Of a stretch of DNA of 64,000 nucleotides, positions 25,733 to 33,635 are shown piece after piece (within the stretch, counting starts at the first letter, position 1; the number at the start of each line of letters is the position of its first letter). This DNA is from Yersinia aleksiciae. Its GTDB lineage: Bacteria > Pseudomonadota > Gammaproteobacteria > Enterobacterales > Enterobacteriaceae. The stretch spans positions 3,264,073-3,328,072 of the forward strand of contig NZ_CP011975.1 in NCBI RefSeq assembly GCF_001047675.1, in the 5' to 3' direction. The notes beneath the pieces are model-generated. The model had not been told where the DNA came from. It saw only the letters and a program-made list of their open reading frames with translations, and ran no database searches. Both the position numbers and the translations under genes were made by a program.

Positions 25733-26015
25733 TTTCTTCTTCTTCTTTTTTCTTTGCAGTCTCGTGTTGCTCGTAGATGAAGTCTGCTAACTTTAAAGCC
25801 ATCTCTTCATCCATTTTCACTGTGGCAAAGACGTATTTCCTTATGTATACCTCTTCATCGCTTCCTTCAATCCATTCAGGGATCATTTTAAAAAAGTTAA
25901 TAGACGATGTTCTATTACTCACAGGCCCAAATGTAGAATACCCAAATGATTCTGAGTAATCAGATGTGTAGTTTTCAGACTTCTCTATAAAAATTTTACC
26001 GTCTTCTGATTCCAT
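25719..26015 (-). CDS. Acidic cytosolic protein in rexA position, 98 aa
   Basis: Starts MESEDGKIFIEKSENYTSDY. Beta-rich core (FFKMIPEWIEGSDEEVYIRK) and a strongly acidic Lys/Glu tail (ETAKKKEEEENADE). No membrane segment and no family recognised. It lies 63 bp after cI on the same strand with no terminator between, so it should be expressed in the lysogen with the repressor. Confidence 0.7.
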   Translation of the reverse strand: MESEDGKIFIEKSENYTSDYSESFGYSTFGPVSNRTSSINFFKMIPEWIEGSDEEVYIRKYVFATVKMDEEMALKLADFIYEQHETAKKKEEEENADE

Positions 26016-26078
26016 GAAATTTATCCTTATTTAATTAGTATCACCCACCCCTCTATGGGCTAGCAGTGGGTTAGGGTA

Positions 26079-26711
26079 TTAGACCAACCGCAACTTTGTT
26101 TCGACAGCTACGCCAATGATTTTGCAATTCCCATTGATTGGCACAAGAGGCCATGCTGGATTAAGGCCTCGTAAATACTTGGACCCACCATCAATGATTA
26201 GTTTTTTAAAGGTGGCCTCATTCGCGGATTCCAATTTTGCAATCACCAAACTACCGTTTCTTGCTTCCCTTCCAGTATCGAAAAGAACGAGGGTATCTTC
26301 CGGGATGCTGATCCCAGTAGGAGCCGTCATCGAATCACCCTCAACACGCAACCAAAATCCATTACCTTCAATTCGGGCGTCAGACTCAAACCACTCATCA
26401 ATATCCTTCAGCGTGTAAGGTTCAATGGCCTCACACCACGCGCCAGCGCTAACCCAACTGATTAACGGATATTTATTTCCTTTCACATGAGGGCCAATAA
26501 ACGTGACATTACTCTTTTCTTGTGCGACAGCCGAATCGAGGTGACCCACAGGCATCCCATAGGTACTTTCTAGCCGCCGCGCCGCTTTCTCGCCAAACGA
26601 TGTAGATTTGCCAGTAATCAACTGAGATAAATAACTCTTCTCTTTCTCTGGGAGAGATTTATCAGCAAACCATTCTTTTAGGCGCAAGCGCCTGATGTCT
26701 TTTATGTCCAT
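26079..26711 (-). CDS. cI: CI-type prophage repressor (S24 peptidase)
   Basis: 210 residues. The N-terminal helix-turn-helix DNA-binding domain spans about residues 1-60. The autocleavage site is Ala89-Gly90 (WVSAGAW). Catalytic Ser127 is in VEGDSMTAP and Lys169 in EATFKKL. RecA-stimulated self-cleavage should induce the prophage. It is divergent from cro, with operators in between. Confidence 0.93.
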   Translation of the reverse strand: MDIKDIRRLRLKEWFADKSLPEKEKSYLSQLITGKSTSFGEKAARRLESTYGMPVGHLDSAVAQEKSNVTFIGPHVKGNKYPLISWVSAGAWCEAIEPYTLKDIDEWFESDARIEGNGFWLRVEGDSMTAPTGISIPEDTLVLFDTGREARNGSLVIAKLESANEATFKKLIIDGGSKYLRGLNPAWPLVPINGNCKIIGVAVETKLRLV

Positions 26712-26750
26712 ATTGTCATTTTGATTAGTAATTCATAAACAAGCAAACAC

Positions 26751-26779
26751 TTGACGTTTAGTTTAGTGTTTAATAAACT
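26751..26779 (+). promoter_or_regulatory. pR promoter with operator
   Basis: TTGACG (26751-26756), 17-bp spacer, TAAACT (26774-26779). The palindrome GTTTAATAAAC (26768-26778) covers the -10. It mirrors pL, where the 23-bp block differs by one inserted base. Confidence 0.82.
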
Positions 26780-26803
26780 CATGTTTTATTCGTGAGGTGA
26801 AAA

Positions 26804-27034
26804 ATGGAACTTAAAGAATATATCGACCGACTCGAACGTGGTGGAGCCAAGAAGCTAGCAAGTGAGATTAATGTATCTAGTTCATACCTCTCACAGATGT
26901 CCTCAGGCCAGTCACCTATATCTCCCGCTCGCTGTGTGGAGATTGAGGTTGCAACTGGTGGGGTGGTGAGCCGTCAAGACCTGCGCCCAAACGACTGGCA
27001 AAAAATCTGGCCAGAGCTAGTTACTGCTGCTTAA
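26804..27034 (+). CDS. cro: Cro-like repressor
   Basis: 76 residues. KKLASEINVSSSYLSQMSSG is a helix-turn-helix as in YdaS/Cro-type proteins. ATG 26804 follows GAGGTG. First gene of the pR operon, so it should be the lytic switch protein competing with CI at the same operators. Confidence 0.85.
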   Translation: MELKEYIDRLERGGAKKLASEINVSSSYLSQMSSGQSPISPARCVEIEVATGGVVSRQDLRPNDWQKIWPELVTAA

Positions 27035-27063
27035 TCACCACCCGCATTAAACACTTCAATCGA

Positions 27064-27077
27064 GCGCTGAAAAGTGC
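27064..27077 (+). promoter_or_regulatory. nutR boxB hairpin
   Basis: Same GCGCTGAAAAGTGC hairpin as nutL, 30 bp after the cro stop. The boxA-like CGCATTAAACACTTC lies just upstream. This is the place of lambda nutR. Confidence 0.82.
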
Positions 27078-27155
27078 ACCAACAAAAAACTAATCACAAT
27101 TGGCATTAGCTACGGCTTTGTCACGTAACAACATCTAACAAGGGAAGAGTACGCA

Positions 27156-27446
27156 ATGGAACGTGCAAGTAACAGCAAGAGAATTATGGAAGTTGAATCT
27201 GAGCTACGAAGCCGAATGGCTATCAAGGGCCAGAGCAAGTTTGCGCGGGAGGCTGGCTGGGCCGAATCAAAGGTAAGCCGGTTAAACGTACATGACATGG
27301 CAGTGACGTTTGTTCTTCTGGAGAAGATATGGGAGACGAGCGTGATAAGGGAAATCGCAAGGCAGGCTGTGATTGCGGTGACCGGAAAGCAAAAAGCCCC
27401 GATGGCAGTCGAGGCTTCAGAACAACAGATAACTATGTCTTTCTAG
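27156..27446 (+). CDS. cII: CII-like transcription activator
   Basis: 96 residues. The layout follows lambda CII: ESELRSRMAIKGQSKFAREA, a helix-turn-helix at AGWAESKVSRLN, and the acidic C-terminal EASEQQITMSF resembling lambda RSEQIQMEF, the degradation-tag region. It should activate repressor and integrase promoters when protected from FtsH. No CIII gene was recognised. Confidence 0.83.
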   Translation: MERASNSKRIMEVESELRSRMAIKGQSKFAREAGWAESKVSRLNVHDMAVTFVLLEKIWETSVIREIARQAVIAVTGKQKAPMAVEASEQQITMSF

Positions 27447-27458
27447 AGGTAATTATAC

Positions 27459-27620
27459 ATGCGAAAGAAAACTAACGCAAAGCAGCGAGAGGTTACTCAG
27501 CAGCGATCCGCCAAGCCAGACGAATTAGTCATGGTCTGCGTGGACAACCCTTTATTCGGTCACAAGTTCACTGAGATTTTCCGTGGGCTTAAAGCTACTC
27601 GAGGTAAGGCCAATGAGTAA
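27459..27620 (+). CDS. Phage protein of unknown function, 53 aa
   Basis: Begins MRKKTNAKQREVTQQRSAKP: basic N terminus, then DNPLFGHKFTEIFRGLKATR. Preceded by AGAGG. Its stop overlaps the start of the replication gene by 8 bp. Common in this slot of lambdoid phages; role unknown. Confidence 0.65.
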   Translation: MRKKTNAKQREVTQQRSAKPDELVMVCVDNPLFGHKFTEIFRGLKATRGKANE

Positions 27621-28515
27621 CGCTATCGATTATAACAACAATGTCTCACCTATCAGGCCTCATCTGGAGGTCGTGGAGTGTCGCGTGGCCGATCTTGATG
27701 ATGGGTATACCCGACTGGCAACAATGATTCTGGAAGAGCTTGCAGGCGCAGATTTTACCAAACGCCAATTCAAGGTGTTGCTTGCGGTTATCCGGCTTAC
27801 CTACGGATGGAATAAGCCACGCGATAGAATTGCTAACTCCCAAATATCTGGGATAGCAAAATTGCCGGTGAAACGGGTTAGTGAAACCAGAGTACAACTC
27901 ATAAAAATGAACGTGTTAACTGCTGTCGGTCAGATGATTGGCATCAATAAAAACGTATCAGAATGGGTGCTCCCTCAAATTGAGGTTAAATCCCTCAAAA
28001 TAGGGGATGAAAAATCCCTCAATTTAGGGGATAGCAATCCCTCAAAACAGGGGGACACCATAGACATTATTCCAAAGACAGTAAAAACAACTACCCAAAC
28101 CCACGATGCGGTTTTGGATGAAGTTGATAAATCGAAAAAGAAAAACCCTCGTCAGGCAGGTACAAAACCAAGAGCTAAAAAAACCAACCCCCGAGCAAAA
28201 ATGCCCGAGTTCGATAGGGACCGATTCAAGAATACTTGGAACTGCAAAGCCGAAAATCACGGACTCCCAAAAATACTCAGTATCACGACCACTACCGAAA
28301 ATGGGTTGAAGCGCCTGTGGGCATCCCACCTGAAGCAATGTGATGAAACTGGTAGGACGCCACGCGACGTCGACACCCTGATCAACGGTTATATCGAGTT
28401 TGGCTACCAGCCTACTGAGTGGGCCAAGGGCAGCAATCCGAGCGGGAAAAAGTACGGGATCGAAACCGCACTGCGGCAAGAGAAGATTGACGAAATATTA
28501 GGGAGAGACGACTGA
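27613..28515 (+). CDS. O: Replication initiator, lambda O type
   Basis: 300 residues from ATG 27613. The N-terminal RepO domain (GYTRLATMILEELAGADFTK, KVLLAVIRLTYGWNK) binds iterons. The middle of the gene carries the iterons themselves. The basic linker (KKKNPRQAGTKPRAKKTNPR) leads to a C-terminal partner domain. It should open the origin and recruit the phage helicase encoded next. Confidence 0.87.
   Translation: MSNAIDYNNNVSPIRPHLEVVECRVADLDDGYTRLATMILEELAGADFTKRQFKVLLAVIRLTYGWNKPRDRIANSQISGIAKLPVKRVSETRVQLIKMNVLTAVGQMIGINKNVSEWVLPQIEVKSLKIGDEKSLNLGDSNPSKQGDTIDIIPKTVKTTTQTHDAVLDEVDKSKKKNPRQAGTKPRAKKTNPRAKMPEFDRDRFKNTWNCKAENHGLPKILSITTTTENGLKRLWASHLKQCDETGRTPRDVDTLINGYIEFGYQPTEWAKGSNPSGKKYGIETALRQEKIDEILGRDD
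27970..28055 (+). repeat. Origin iterons inside O
   Basis: Four copies of a 19-bp unit close to ATCCCTCAAAATAGGGGAT at about 27970 (degenerate), 27990, 28014 and 28037. Spacing is 20-24 bp. The core ATCCCTCAAAA is the same as lambda origin iterons. An AT-rich tract follows at 28060-28110. Confidence 0.88.
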
Positions 28516-29852
28516 TGGACAGTTACGACTTTGAAGAGCAGTTGATTGGGTCGATGATTATCAAAGGCGATCACATCGACTGCCATGAAATCACCGGCAA
28601 ACTTCCTGCTGACGCTTTTGAGAATTTCCACCTACGCAGCATGTACAAAGTGATCGTTGCCCTACTCAGCAAGTGTGAGCCAATCGACCCGTTTACCATT
28701 CAGGACGCGGTTCCTGACTCAACCAAGGGAATGGTTCTTACAGTTTCCTCGAGGTGCAAGTCTGCGGCAAACATCAAGGCATGGGCCAAGCGCGTTCGTC
28801 AGTGTTGGATGCTACGCAAGGGTGAGTCTGAATTCATCAGGGCAGCGGAGATCCTGCGCAGTGCTGGCTCTCACAATATCAACGAGTGCATAGCGGAAGT
28901 GTCAGGGATTGTATCTCGCTTGCAGTTTGAGACTAACGACAAGGTGCCTCGCCGAGTGGGTGACATGCTTGACGATTACATGCAGGTGCTAGAAAAGCGA
29001 ATGCAAGGTTCTGAGTCTGGACTCTATCTGAAAACTGGCATTGAACCGATGGACGATGAATATGGCGGTTTTGACCGCACTGACTTAATCATCATAGCTG
29101 GGCGACCGGGTATGGGTAAGACTGAGCTGGCAATTAATATCGCTAACTCAATCGGCCGGCAGAAGGGGAAAGGGCTGTTGGTTTCAATGGAAATGTCAGA
29201 AATGCAGGTTGTTGAGCGCCACGTTGCTGATCGTGCTGGGTTGTCAGTTGGCGTGTTACGTAACCCGATCAACATGATTCAGGAGCAATACACCAGACTA
29301 ACTGCCGCAACCGGCACGTTGATAGACGAGAACAACTACGTTATCGATGGAGCATTCACGGTCGATGAAGCTATCTCCCACGCCGAACGCATGAACATGG
29401 ACGGCGGCCTTAGCTTTCTGGCTATCGACTATCTCGGGCTGATAAATAAACCCAAAGCAGAGCGAAATGATATCGCCATTGGTGAGATCACCCGCAAGCT
29501 CAAGCAGTTCTGCCTCCGCAATAAAGTTCCTGTGATTCTTCTCTCACAGCTAAACCGAGGCGTTGAAACCCGAGTTGATAAGCGGCCCACACTGGCTGAC
29601 TTGAAAGACTCAGGGTCAATTGAGCAAGACGCTGACGTGATTATCTTCCCATACCGCGATGAGGTTTATAACGAGCACAGCAACATGCGTGGCATTGCTG
29701 AAATCATTGTTGGGAAATACCGGTCAGGCCAGCCAAAAACCTTTTACATGGGCTGGAAGAACGGCCACTTCGTTTGCATAGATCAGGAAGAGGCGGCAAT
29801 GCGGTTTGCTGCTAATGAAAATGAGCCTAAACAGGCCGCCAACTGGCGCTAA
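28515..29852 (+). CDS. DnaB-type replicative helicase
   Basis: 445 residues. N-terminal DnaB helical domain (about 1-100), then a RecA-like motor with Walker A GRPGMGKTE, Walker B FLAIDYLGL, and the LLSQLNRGVE sensor and KDSGSIEQDADVI segments. It resembles P22 gp12. It brings its own fork helicase instead of a lambda P-type loader. The ATG overlaps the O stop by 1 bp. Confidence 0.93.
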   Translation: MDSYDFEEQLIGSMIIKGDHIDCHEITGKLPADAFENFHLRSMYKVIVALLSKCEPIDPFTIQDAVPDSTKGMVLTVSSRCKSAANIKAWAKRVRQCWMLRKGESEFIRAAEILRSAGSHNINECIAEVSGIVSRLQFETNDKVPRRVGDMLDDYMQVLEKRMQGSESGLYLKTGIEPMDDEYGGFDRTDLIIIAGRPGMGKTELAINIANSIGRQKGKGLLVSMEMSEMQVVERHVADRAGLSVGVLRNPINMIQEQYTRLTAATGTLIDENNYVIDGAFTVDEAISHAERMNMDGGLSFLAIDYLGLINKPKAERNDIAIGEITRKLKQFCLRNKVPVILLSQLNRGVETRVDKRPTLADLKDSGSIEQDADVIIFPYRDEVYNEHSNMRGIAEIIVGKYRSGQPKTFYMGWKNGHFVCIDQEEAAMRFAANENEPKQAANWR

Positions 29853-29864
29853 TTCGAGGAAATC

Positions 29865-30185
29865 ATGATGGACATAACTAAATCGCGGGAAGAGTTTGAA
29901 GCTTGGTTTAAATCGGAATTTATCGTTCCCGCCAGTAGCCTCACACTTTCACCTGAAACATTTAAAGATGTAGTTCAAAAGGCATATCAATCTGGGCGTG
30001 AAAGCATTGAGGTGGAGTTTCCAGAGCGGGCCAAGTTAGAGCGTTCAGGAAAAAATAAAGGGCGATACGTTTGTTGGCCTTGCTCTTTTGACCCTGAATA
30101 CGCATTGGGAATAAACCACACAATAGACTGGTTTACCGAAGCCATCCGCACTGCCGGTATTCGAATCAAGGGAGAGAGTGAATGA
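29865..30185 (+). CDS. Phage protein of unknown function, 106 aa
   Basis: Starts MMDITKSREEFEAWFKSEF after GAGGA; the second Met is an alternative start. The REEFEAWF opening is shared by many small nin-region proteins. Function unknown. Confidence 0.7.
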   Translation: MMDITKSREEFEAWFKSEFIVPASSLTLSPETFKDVVQKAYQSGRESIEVEFPERAKLERSGKNKGRYVCWPCSFDPEYALGINHTIDWFTEAIRTAGIRIKGESE

Positions 30186-30400
30186 CATGCATTCGAATTT
30201 CAAACGGAATAATTACCATCACGCCTTTCTACCGCTTGCGCCTTGATGATGGGACTTGTGTCTTCATGGCTTGGCACTCGTATTGTGGCCCGACATTTTT
30301 CCGCGACAAAAATGAGCGCCGGATGATTGAAGACTGGTACGAGAATTCACTTATTTGCAAAGCACTGGACTGGTTTATCGGTCGAGGAGAAAGGGCATGA
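30182..30400 (+). CDS. Phage protein of unknown function, 72 aa
   Basis: Begins MTCIRISNGIITITPFYRLR; aromatic-rich. ATGA overlap with the upstream gene. Not recognised. Confidence 0.65.
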   Translation: MTCIRISNGIITITPFYRLRLDDGTCVFMAWHSYCGPTFFRDKNERRMIEDWYENSLICKALDWFIGRGERA

Positions 30401-30558
30401 AAGAATCAATCGAATCACTAATCACTTCTCTGAAAGAAGCAGCACAAGAAGAAATAATGCTCCGTGAGAGCGGCGACACATCGGACAAATGGCAAGACGA
30501 GGCAACTCCGGAAAATTTGCTGTTGCTGATAGCGGAATTTGAGAGGGGGAGGGAGTGA
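30397..30558 (+). CDS. Phage protein of unknown function, 53 aa
   Basis: Starts MKESIESLITSLKEAAQEEI at ATG 30397, behind AGGAGAAAGG. Acidic and helical. Overlaps its neighbours by 4 and 1 bp. The frame continues upstream but inside the previous gene. Confidence 0.65.
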   Translation: MKESIESLITSLKEAAQEEIMLRESGDTSDKWQDEATPENLLLLIAEFERGRE

Positions 30559-30728
30559 TGAGAAAGCTTAAAGAGGAAATCATCGAGCGATTGAAAGCAG
30601 TGCAAGATAGTGGCGACCCAGAAAGCGCACACAGTAAAGCTGATGACGCTCTATGCGACCTGCTAATTAATCTCGGTTACTCAGATGTCGTTGCTGAGTT
30701 CAACAAAGTTGAAAAATGGTATGCGTGA
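30558..30728 (+). CDS. Phage protein of unknown function, 56 aa
   Basis: Begins MRKLKEEIIERLKAVQDSGD, ends VEKWYA. TGATG overlap with the previous gene. Helical. Not recognised. Confidence 0.65.
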   Translation: MRKLKEEIIERLKAVQDSGDPESAHSKADDALCDLLINLGYSDVVAEFNKVEKWYA

Positions 30729-30737
30729 GGTAAATCC

Positions 30738-31205
30738 ATGAAAGAATTAGATAGTTTCACTGTAGAGAGACTTGAAGAAATAACTGAGCTGAAAGCATTA
30801 TCATTCCCACCATCACATGCTGAAAGTGCAGCCCTAGCCCGAATCGCGTTAGCTGCAAAGAGGGCTGAGCCTGTTGCATGGGTAGTTGGTGATGAGGAAA
30901 TCGCTGATTTTAAAAATGGTCGTGAAGTTTGCGTCATGCGCGATTGTGATGATGAGAAACTAGATTATCTGCCACTCTACACAACCCCACAATTGAACTC
31001 TCCGCAAGGCTGGATTAATTGCAGTGACCATAGACCAGCACGGGGAGCTGATGTTCAAGTTTATTGTTCAGACACTCGCGAACAGTTTGTTGCTTTCCAT
31101 ATTGGAAACGGCGAATTTCAGTATGCGCAAAACGAAGATACTTCGATAGCCTGTCGCCCATCTCACTGGATGCCACTGCCAGCCGCGCCGGAGAAGCCAC
31201 TATGA
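30738..31205 (+). CDS. DUF551-type phage protein, 155 aa
   Basis: The N-terminal half is shared with other Ead-type proteins (FTVERLEEI, PLYTTPQ). The C-terminal half has the DUF551 pattern: GWINCSDHRPARGADV opening and HWMPLP closing. Accessory protein of unknown role. Confidence 0.75.
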   Translation: MKELDSFTVERLEEITELKALSFPPSHAESAALARIALAAKRAEPVAWVVGDEEIADFKNGREVCVMRDCDDEKLDYLPLYTTPQLNSPQGWINCSDHRPARGADVQVYCSDTREQFVAFHIGNGEFQYAQNEDTSIACRPSHWMPLPAAPEKPL

Positions 31206-31420
31206 CTACCATAGCCGATCTTGATATCAATCGGACGAACAGTGAAGATCCACGTATCGAAATCTGCCTGACATTCTCAATGGGCAAATCAATTACCGCA
31301 TCAATGACGCCTGAGCAGTTCGCAATGGCTTTGACCGGGCGAAGCAAGACACCGGTAACAGTTCGAACCAGAAACGTTGAAATTATACCTACCCCAAAAA
31401 AGGCGATAGGAAATGGATAA
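31202..31420 (+). CDS. Phage protein of unknown function, 72 aa
   Basis: From ATG 31202, overlapping the upstream stop by 4 bp. Reads MTTIADLDINRTNSEDPRIE; beta-rich. Not recognised. Upstream extension of the frame lies in the previous gene and is not used. Confidence 0.65.
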   Translation: MTTIADLDINRTNSEDPRIEICLTFSMGKSITASMTPEQFAMALTGRSKTPVTVRTRNVEIIPTPKKAIGNG

Positions 31421-31859
31421 AAAGGTCTTCGTATTATGCGGTGATCAATACAAGCGAAATGCCCTCCAGTTTATAAATCAACTCCCTGTTAATCCTGATA
31501 AGCCACTCCTGATAACCATCCAAGAGCGAACCCGCACATTAGACCAGAATGCGCGTCTATGGGCCACGCTTGGCGATATAGCTACTCAGGTTGTTTGGCA
31601 TGGTCAGAAGCTTAGCAGTGAGGACTGGAAGCACATATTCACCGCATCGCTGAAAGGGCAGAGGTCAGCGCCTGGTCTGGAGGGTGGCTTTGTGGTGCTG
31701 GGCCAATCAACCAGCCGCATGACCGTTGGAGAGCTGCGCGACCTGATAGAGCTGATCAATTCTTTCGGCGCTACGCATGGCGTTAAGTTCAGTGATGAAT
31801 CACGGCTTGCAATTGAGTGGGCCAACCGGTTCGGTGACAAGGGGAAGGTGGCAGCATGA
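31413..31859 (+). CDS. ninB: NinB (Orf) recombination mediator
   Basis: 148 residues, clearly similar to lambda Orf/NinB: LLITIQERTRTLDQNARLWA and FVVLGQSTSRMTVGEL. Lambda Orf binds ssDNA and SSB and replaces RecFOR in loading annealase or RecA. It fits with the phage SSB and Rad52 genes. Confidence 0.93.
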   Translation: MDKKVFVLCGDQYKRNALQFINQLPVNPDKPLLITIQERTRTLDQNARLWATLGDIATQVVWHGQKLSSEDWKHIFTASLKGQRSAPGLEGGFVVLGQSTSRMTVGELRDLIELINSFGATHGVKFSDESRLAIEWANRFGDKGKVAA

Positions 31860-32245
31860 AGCTATCGAAAAAACAGCGAGCAGAACTGCGGGGAATGTTC
31901 GGCGGCAAGTGCGCTTACTGTGGGTGTGAACTCACTGATAAATGGCATGCCGACCATGCGCAGCCGGTTATACGAACCGGCGGGGTGATGATTTATCAAG
32001 ACAGAGACAATATTGAAAACCTGGTTCCGTCATGTCACCCCTGCAATTTACACAAACATTGCAACAGTTTGGAAGATTATCGAAGAATTATTGATGACGG
32101 CCGCAGAGAGTTTTTGCGCTCAGGGAAGGGTAAGGCACTTGTCAGAATGGGGCTTGTTGATATGAAGCCTGACCCGGTTATTTTCTGGTTTGAAAAATGG
32201 CGAGAGGAAAGTTCACGCGATGAAAGACTATTCAGCAATGAGTGA
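31856..32245 (+). CDS. HNH endonuclease
   Basis: 129 residues. The zinc knuckle CAYCGCEL, the HADHAQPV catalytic His-Asp-His, and a second Cys pair CHPCN define an HNH/McrA-like nuclease. It lies in the nin region rather than next to terminase. It could be a free-standing homing or recombination nuclease. Confidence 0.85.
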   Translation: MKLSKKQRAELRGMFGGKCAYCGCELTDKWHADHAQPVIRTGGVMIYQDRDNIENLVPSCHPCNLHKHCNSLEDYRRIIDDGRREFLRSGKGKALVRMGLVDMKPDPVIFWFEKWREESSRDERLFSNE

Positions 32246-32582
32246 TTTTGAAATTAATCTTGCCGTTGCTCACATTGAGCTATGTGTTGGCGGCTATGAC
32301 TATAATGCGGAAAAAAAAGAGGTGTATAGAGCCGGAATTGATGGCGGTGACTTCCTGCCTAACGCATATTTTGACCCATGCAACAACCCCGCCGACGCAT
32401 GGGCGATTATTTTTAGAGAGCGCATAACTCTGACGCCAAAAGTGACCGGGTATGAATGGGATACTATTTCACCAGTAATTCTAAATGATGATATTGAGCA
32501 TTTGCATACTGATAAGAATCCCCTCCGCTCCGCAATGATTGTATTCCTGATGATGAAAGACAGGGAGAGCAGCCATGCCTAG
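32220..32582 (+). CDS. NinX-like (DUF2591) protein
   Basis: 120 residues from ATG 32220. MKDYSAMSDFEINLAVAHIE and the later FDPCNNPADAWAIIF match the DUF2591/NinX pattern of lambdoid nin regions. Function unknown. Confidence 0.75.
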   Translation: MKDYSAMSDFEINLAVAHIELCVGGYDYNAEKKEVYRAGIDGGDFLPNAYFDPCNNPADAWAIIFRERITLTPKVTGYEWDTISPVILNDDIEHLHTDKNPLRSAMIVFLMMKDRESSHA

Positions 32583-32742
32583 ACCTCGGAGTAAATATTT
32601 TCACAAACACAAATACCCAAAGAAAAGCCAATCATCCACACTGCCTCAGCAAGCACCATTCGACAGAAACCTAATCCGCTACACCGGCTTGTTCTTCTTC
32701 CTGCTGATAGCGGTGACCATTTATCTGACGCCTGGAGGTTAG
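32575..32742 (+). CDS. Small single-span membrane protein, 55 aa
   Basis: MPRPRSKYFHKHKYPKKSQS: strongly basic N terminus, then one membrane helix (YTGLFFFLLIAVTIYL). Preceded by AGGGAG. Basic-in topology expected. Role unknown. Confidence 0.6.
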   Translation: MPRPRSKYFHKHKYPKKSQSSTLPQQAPFDRNLIRYTGLFFFLLIAVTIYLTPGG

Positions 32743-32744
32743 CC

Positions 32745-32879
32745 ATGCCTGAACTCCCCCAATCAATATGTATCTTCTGCTTCCTGATGCTTAACAAGGG
32801 TGAAACCTACGCTCATCAGAAATGCATTGATAAAGCAGCGAAGGAGGAAGCTGATGATAACCGGCAAGCCGAAGAATAA
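32745..32879 (+). CDS. Small Cys-containing phage protein, 44 aa
   Basis: Begins MPELPQSICIFCFLMLNKGE; CIFC plus a later HQKC could bind zinc. It overlaps the ninG start by 26 bp and contains its ribosome site. Confidence 0.55.
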   Translation: MPELPQSICIFCFLMLNKGETYAHQKCIDKAAKEEADDNRQAEE

Positions 32880-33447
32880 GCCGCCCAAGCTAAAGAAGTG
32901 CAAAGTCTGCCCCACCAAGTTCACCCCTCGAAACTCCCTCCAATTAGTCTGCTGCGGTCACTGTGCTTACCTTTACCAAAAGCGGCAATCTGAAAAGAAA
33001 GCGGCTGATAAAGCATTGGAAGAAAGAAAGGCATGGCGAGAGCGCAAGGCTAAGCTGAAGCCACTTAAGCATTGGGAGGATATGACTCAGCGAGCAATAA
33101 ACGACTACATCACCAAGGGCCGAGATGTTGACGAACCGTGTATTAGCTGCGGCACATATCAAGCGTATGAGTGGCATGCAGGGCATTTCAGAACGATAGC
33201 CAAGGCATCACAGATTCGTTACGACGAGGACAATATAAATAAACAATGCAGTGCATGTAATACCCATCAATCAGGAAATATCACGCCGTACCGCATCAAT
33301 CTTGTAAAGAAAATCGGCACTCAGCGCGTTGAGGCGCTCGAAAACAACAACACCCCTCACCGATACACCCGCGAAGAACTCGACAGCATCAGAGCGCTGT
33401 ACAGAGCGAAATTACGTGAGCTTAAAAAACTTCAGGAGGCAGCGTGA
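32854..33447 (+). CDS. ninG: NinG (Rap) recombination nuclease
   Basis: 197 residues from ATG 32854, behind AAGGAGGAAG. Zinc-binding CKVCPTKF, a charged helical linker and the HNH-like C-terminal CISCGTYQAYEWHAGHF match lambda NinG/Rap, a Holliday-junction-cleaving enzyme. An upstream start at 32800 would only duplicate the previous gene's region. Confidence 0.92.
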   Translation: MITGKPKNKPPKLKKCKVCPTKFTPRNSLQLVCCGHCAYLYQKRQSEKKAADKALEERKAWRERKAKLKPLKHWEDMTQRAINDYITKGRDVDEPCISCGTYQAYEWHAGHFRTIAKASQIRYDEDNINKQCSACNTHQSGNITPYRINLVKKIGTQRVEALENNNTPHRYTREELDSIRALYRAKLRELKKLQEAA

Positions 33448-33635
33448 ACGCAGATATCAAAACCATTCCAGAGTTACTTATCGCTTCTTATGGAAACCAA
33501 TCAACTGTTGCGGCCCAGCTAAATACTCAGCGATCGACGGTAAAAAAGTACGCCAATGACGTGAAGGGTGAACGGCACGCAATTGTTAATGGTCGGCTGA
33601 TGGTTGGGACAACTGGCAGGAAGAGGTTGCTATGA
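33444..33635 (+). CDS. ninH: NinH-like DNA-binding protein
   Basis: 63 residues, GTG start, after CAGGAGG. TIPELLIASYGNQSTVAAQL and VKKYANDVKGERHAIVN align with lambda NinH, a Fis-like helix-turn-helix protein. Overlaps ninG by 4 bp. Confidence 0.87.
   Translation: MNADIKTIPELLIASYGNQSTVAAQLNTQRSTVKKYANDVKGERHAIVNGRLMVGTTGRKRLL

Noticed and set aside
27970-28055. CRISPR array
   Set aside because: The spaced repeats are 19-bp origin iterons inside the O gene with spacers of a few bases, not CRISPR repeats and spacers.
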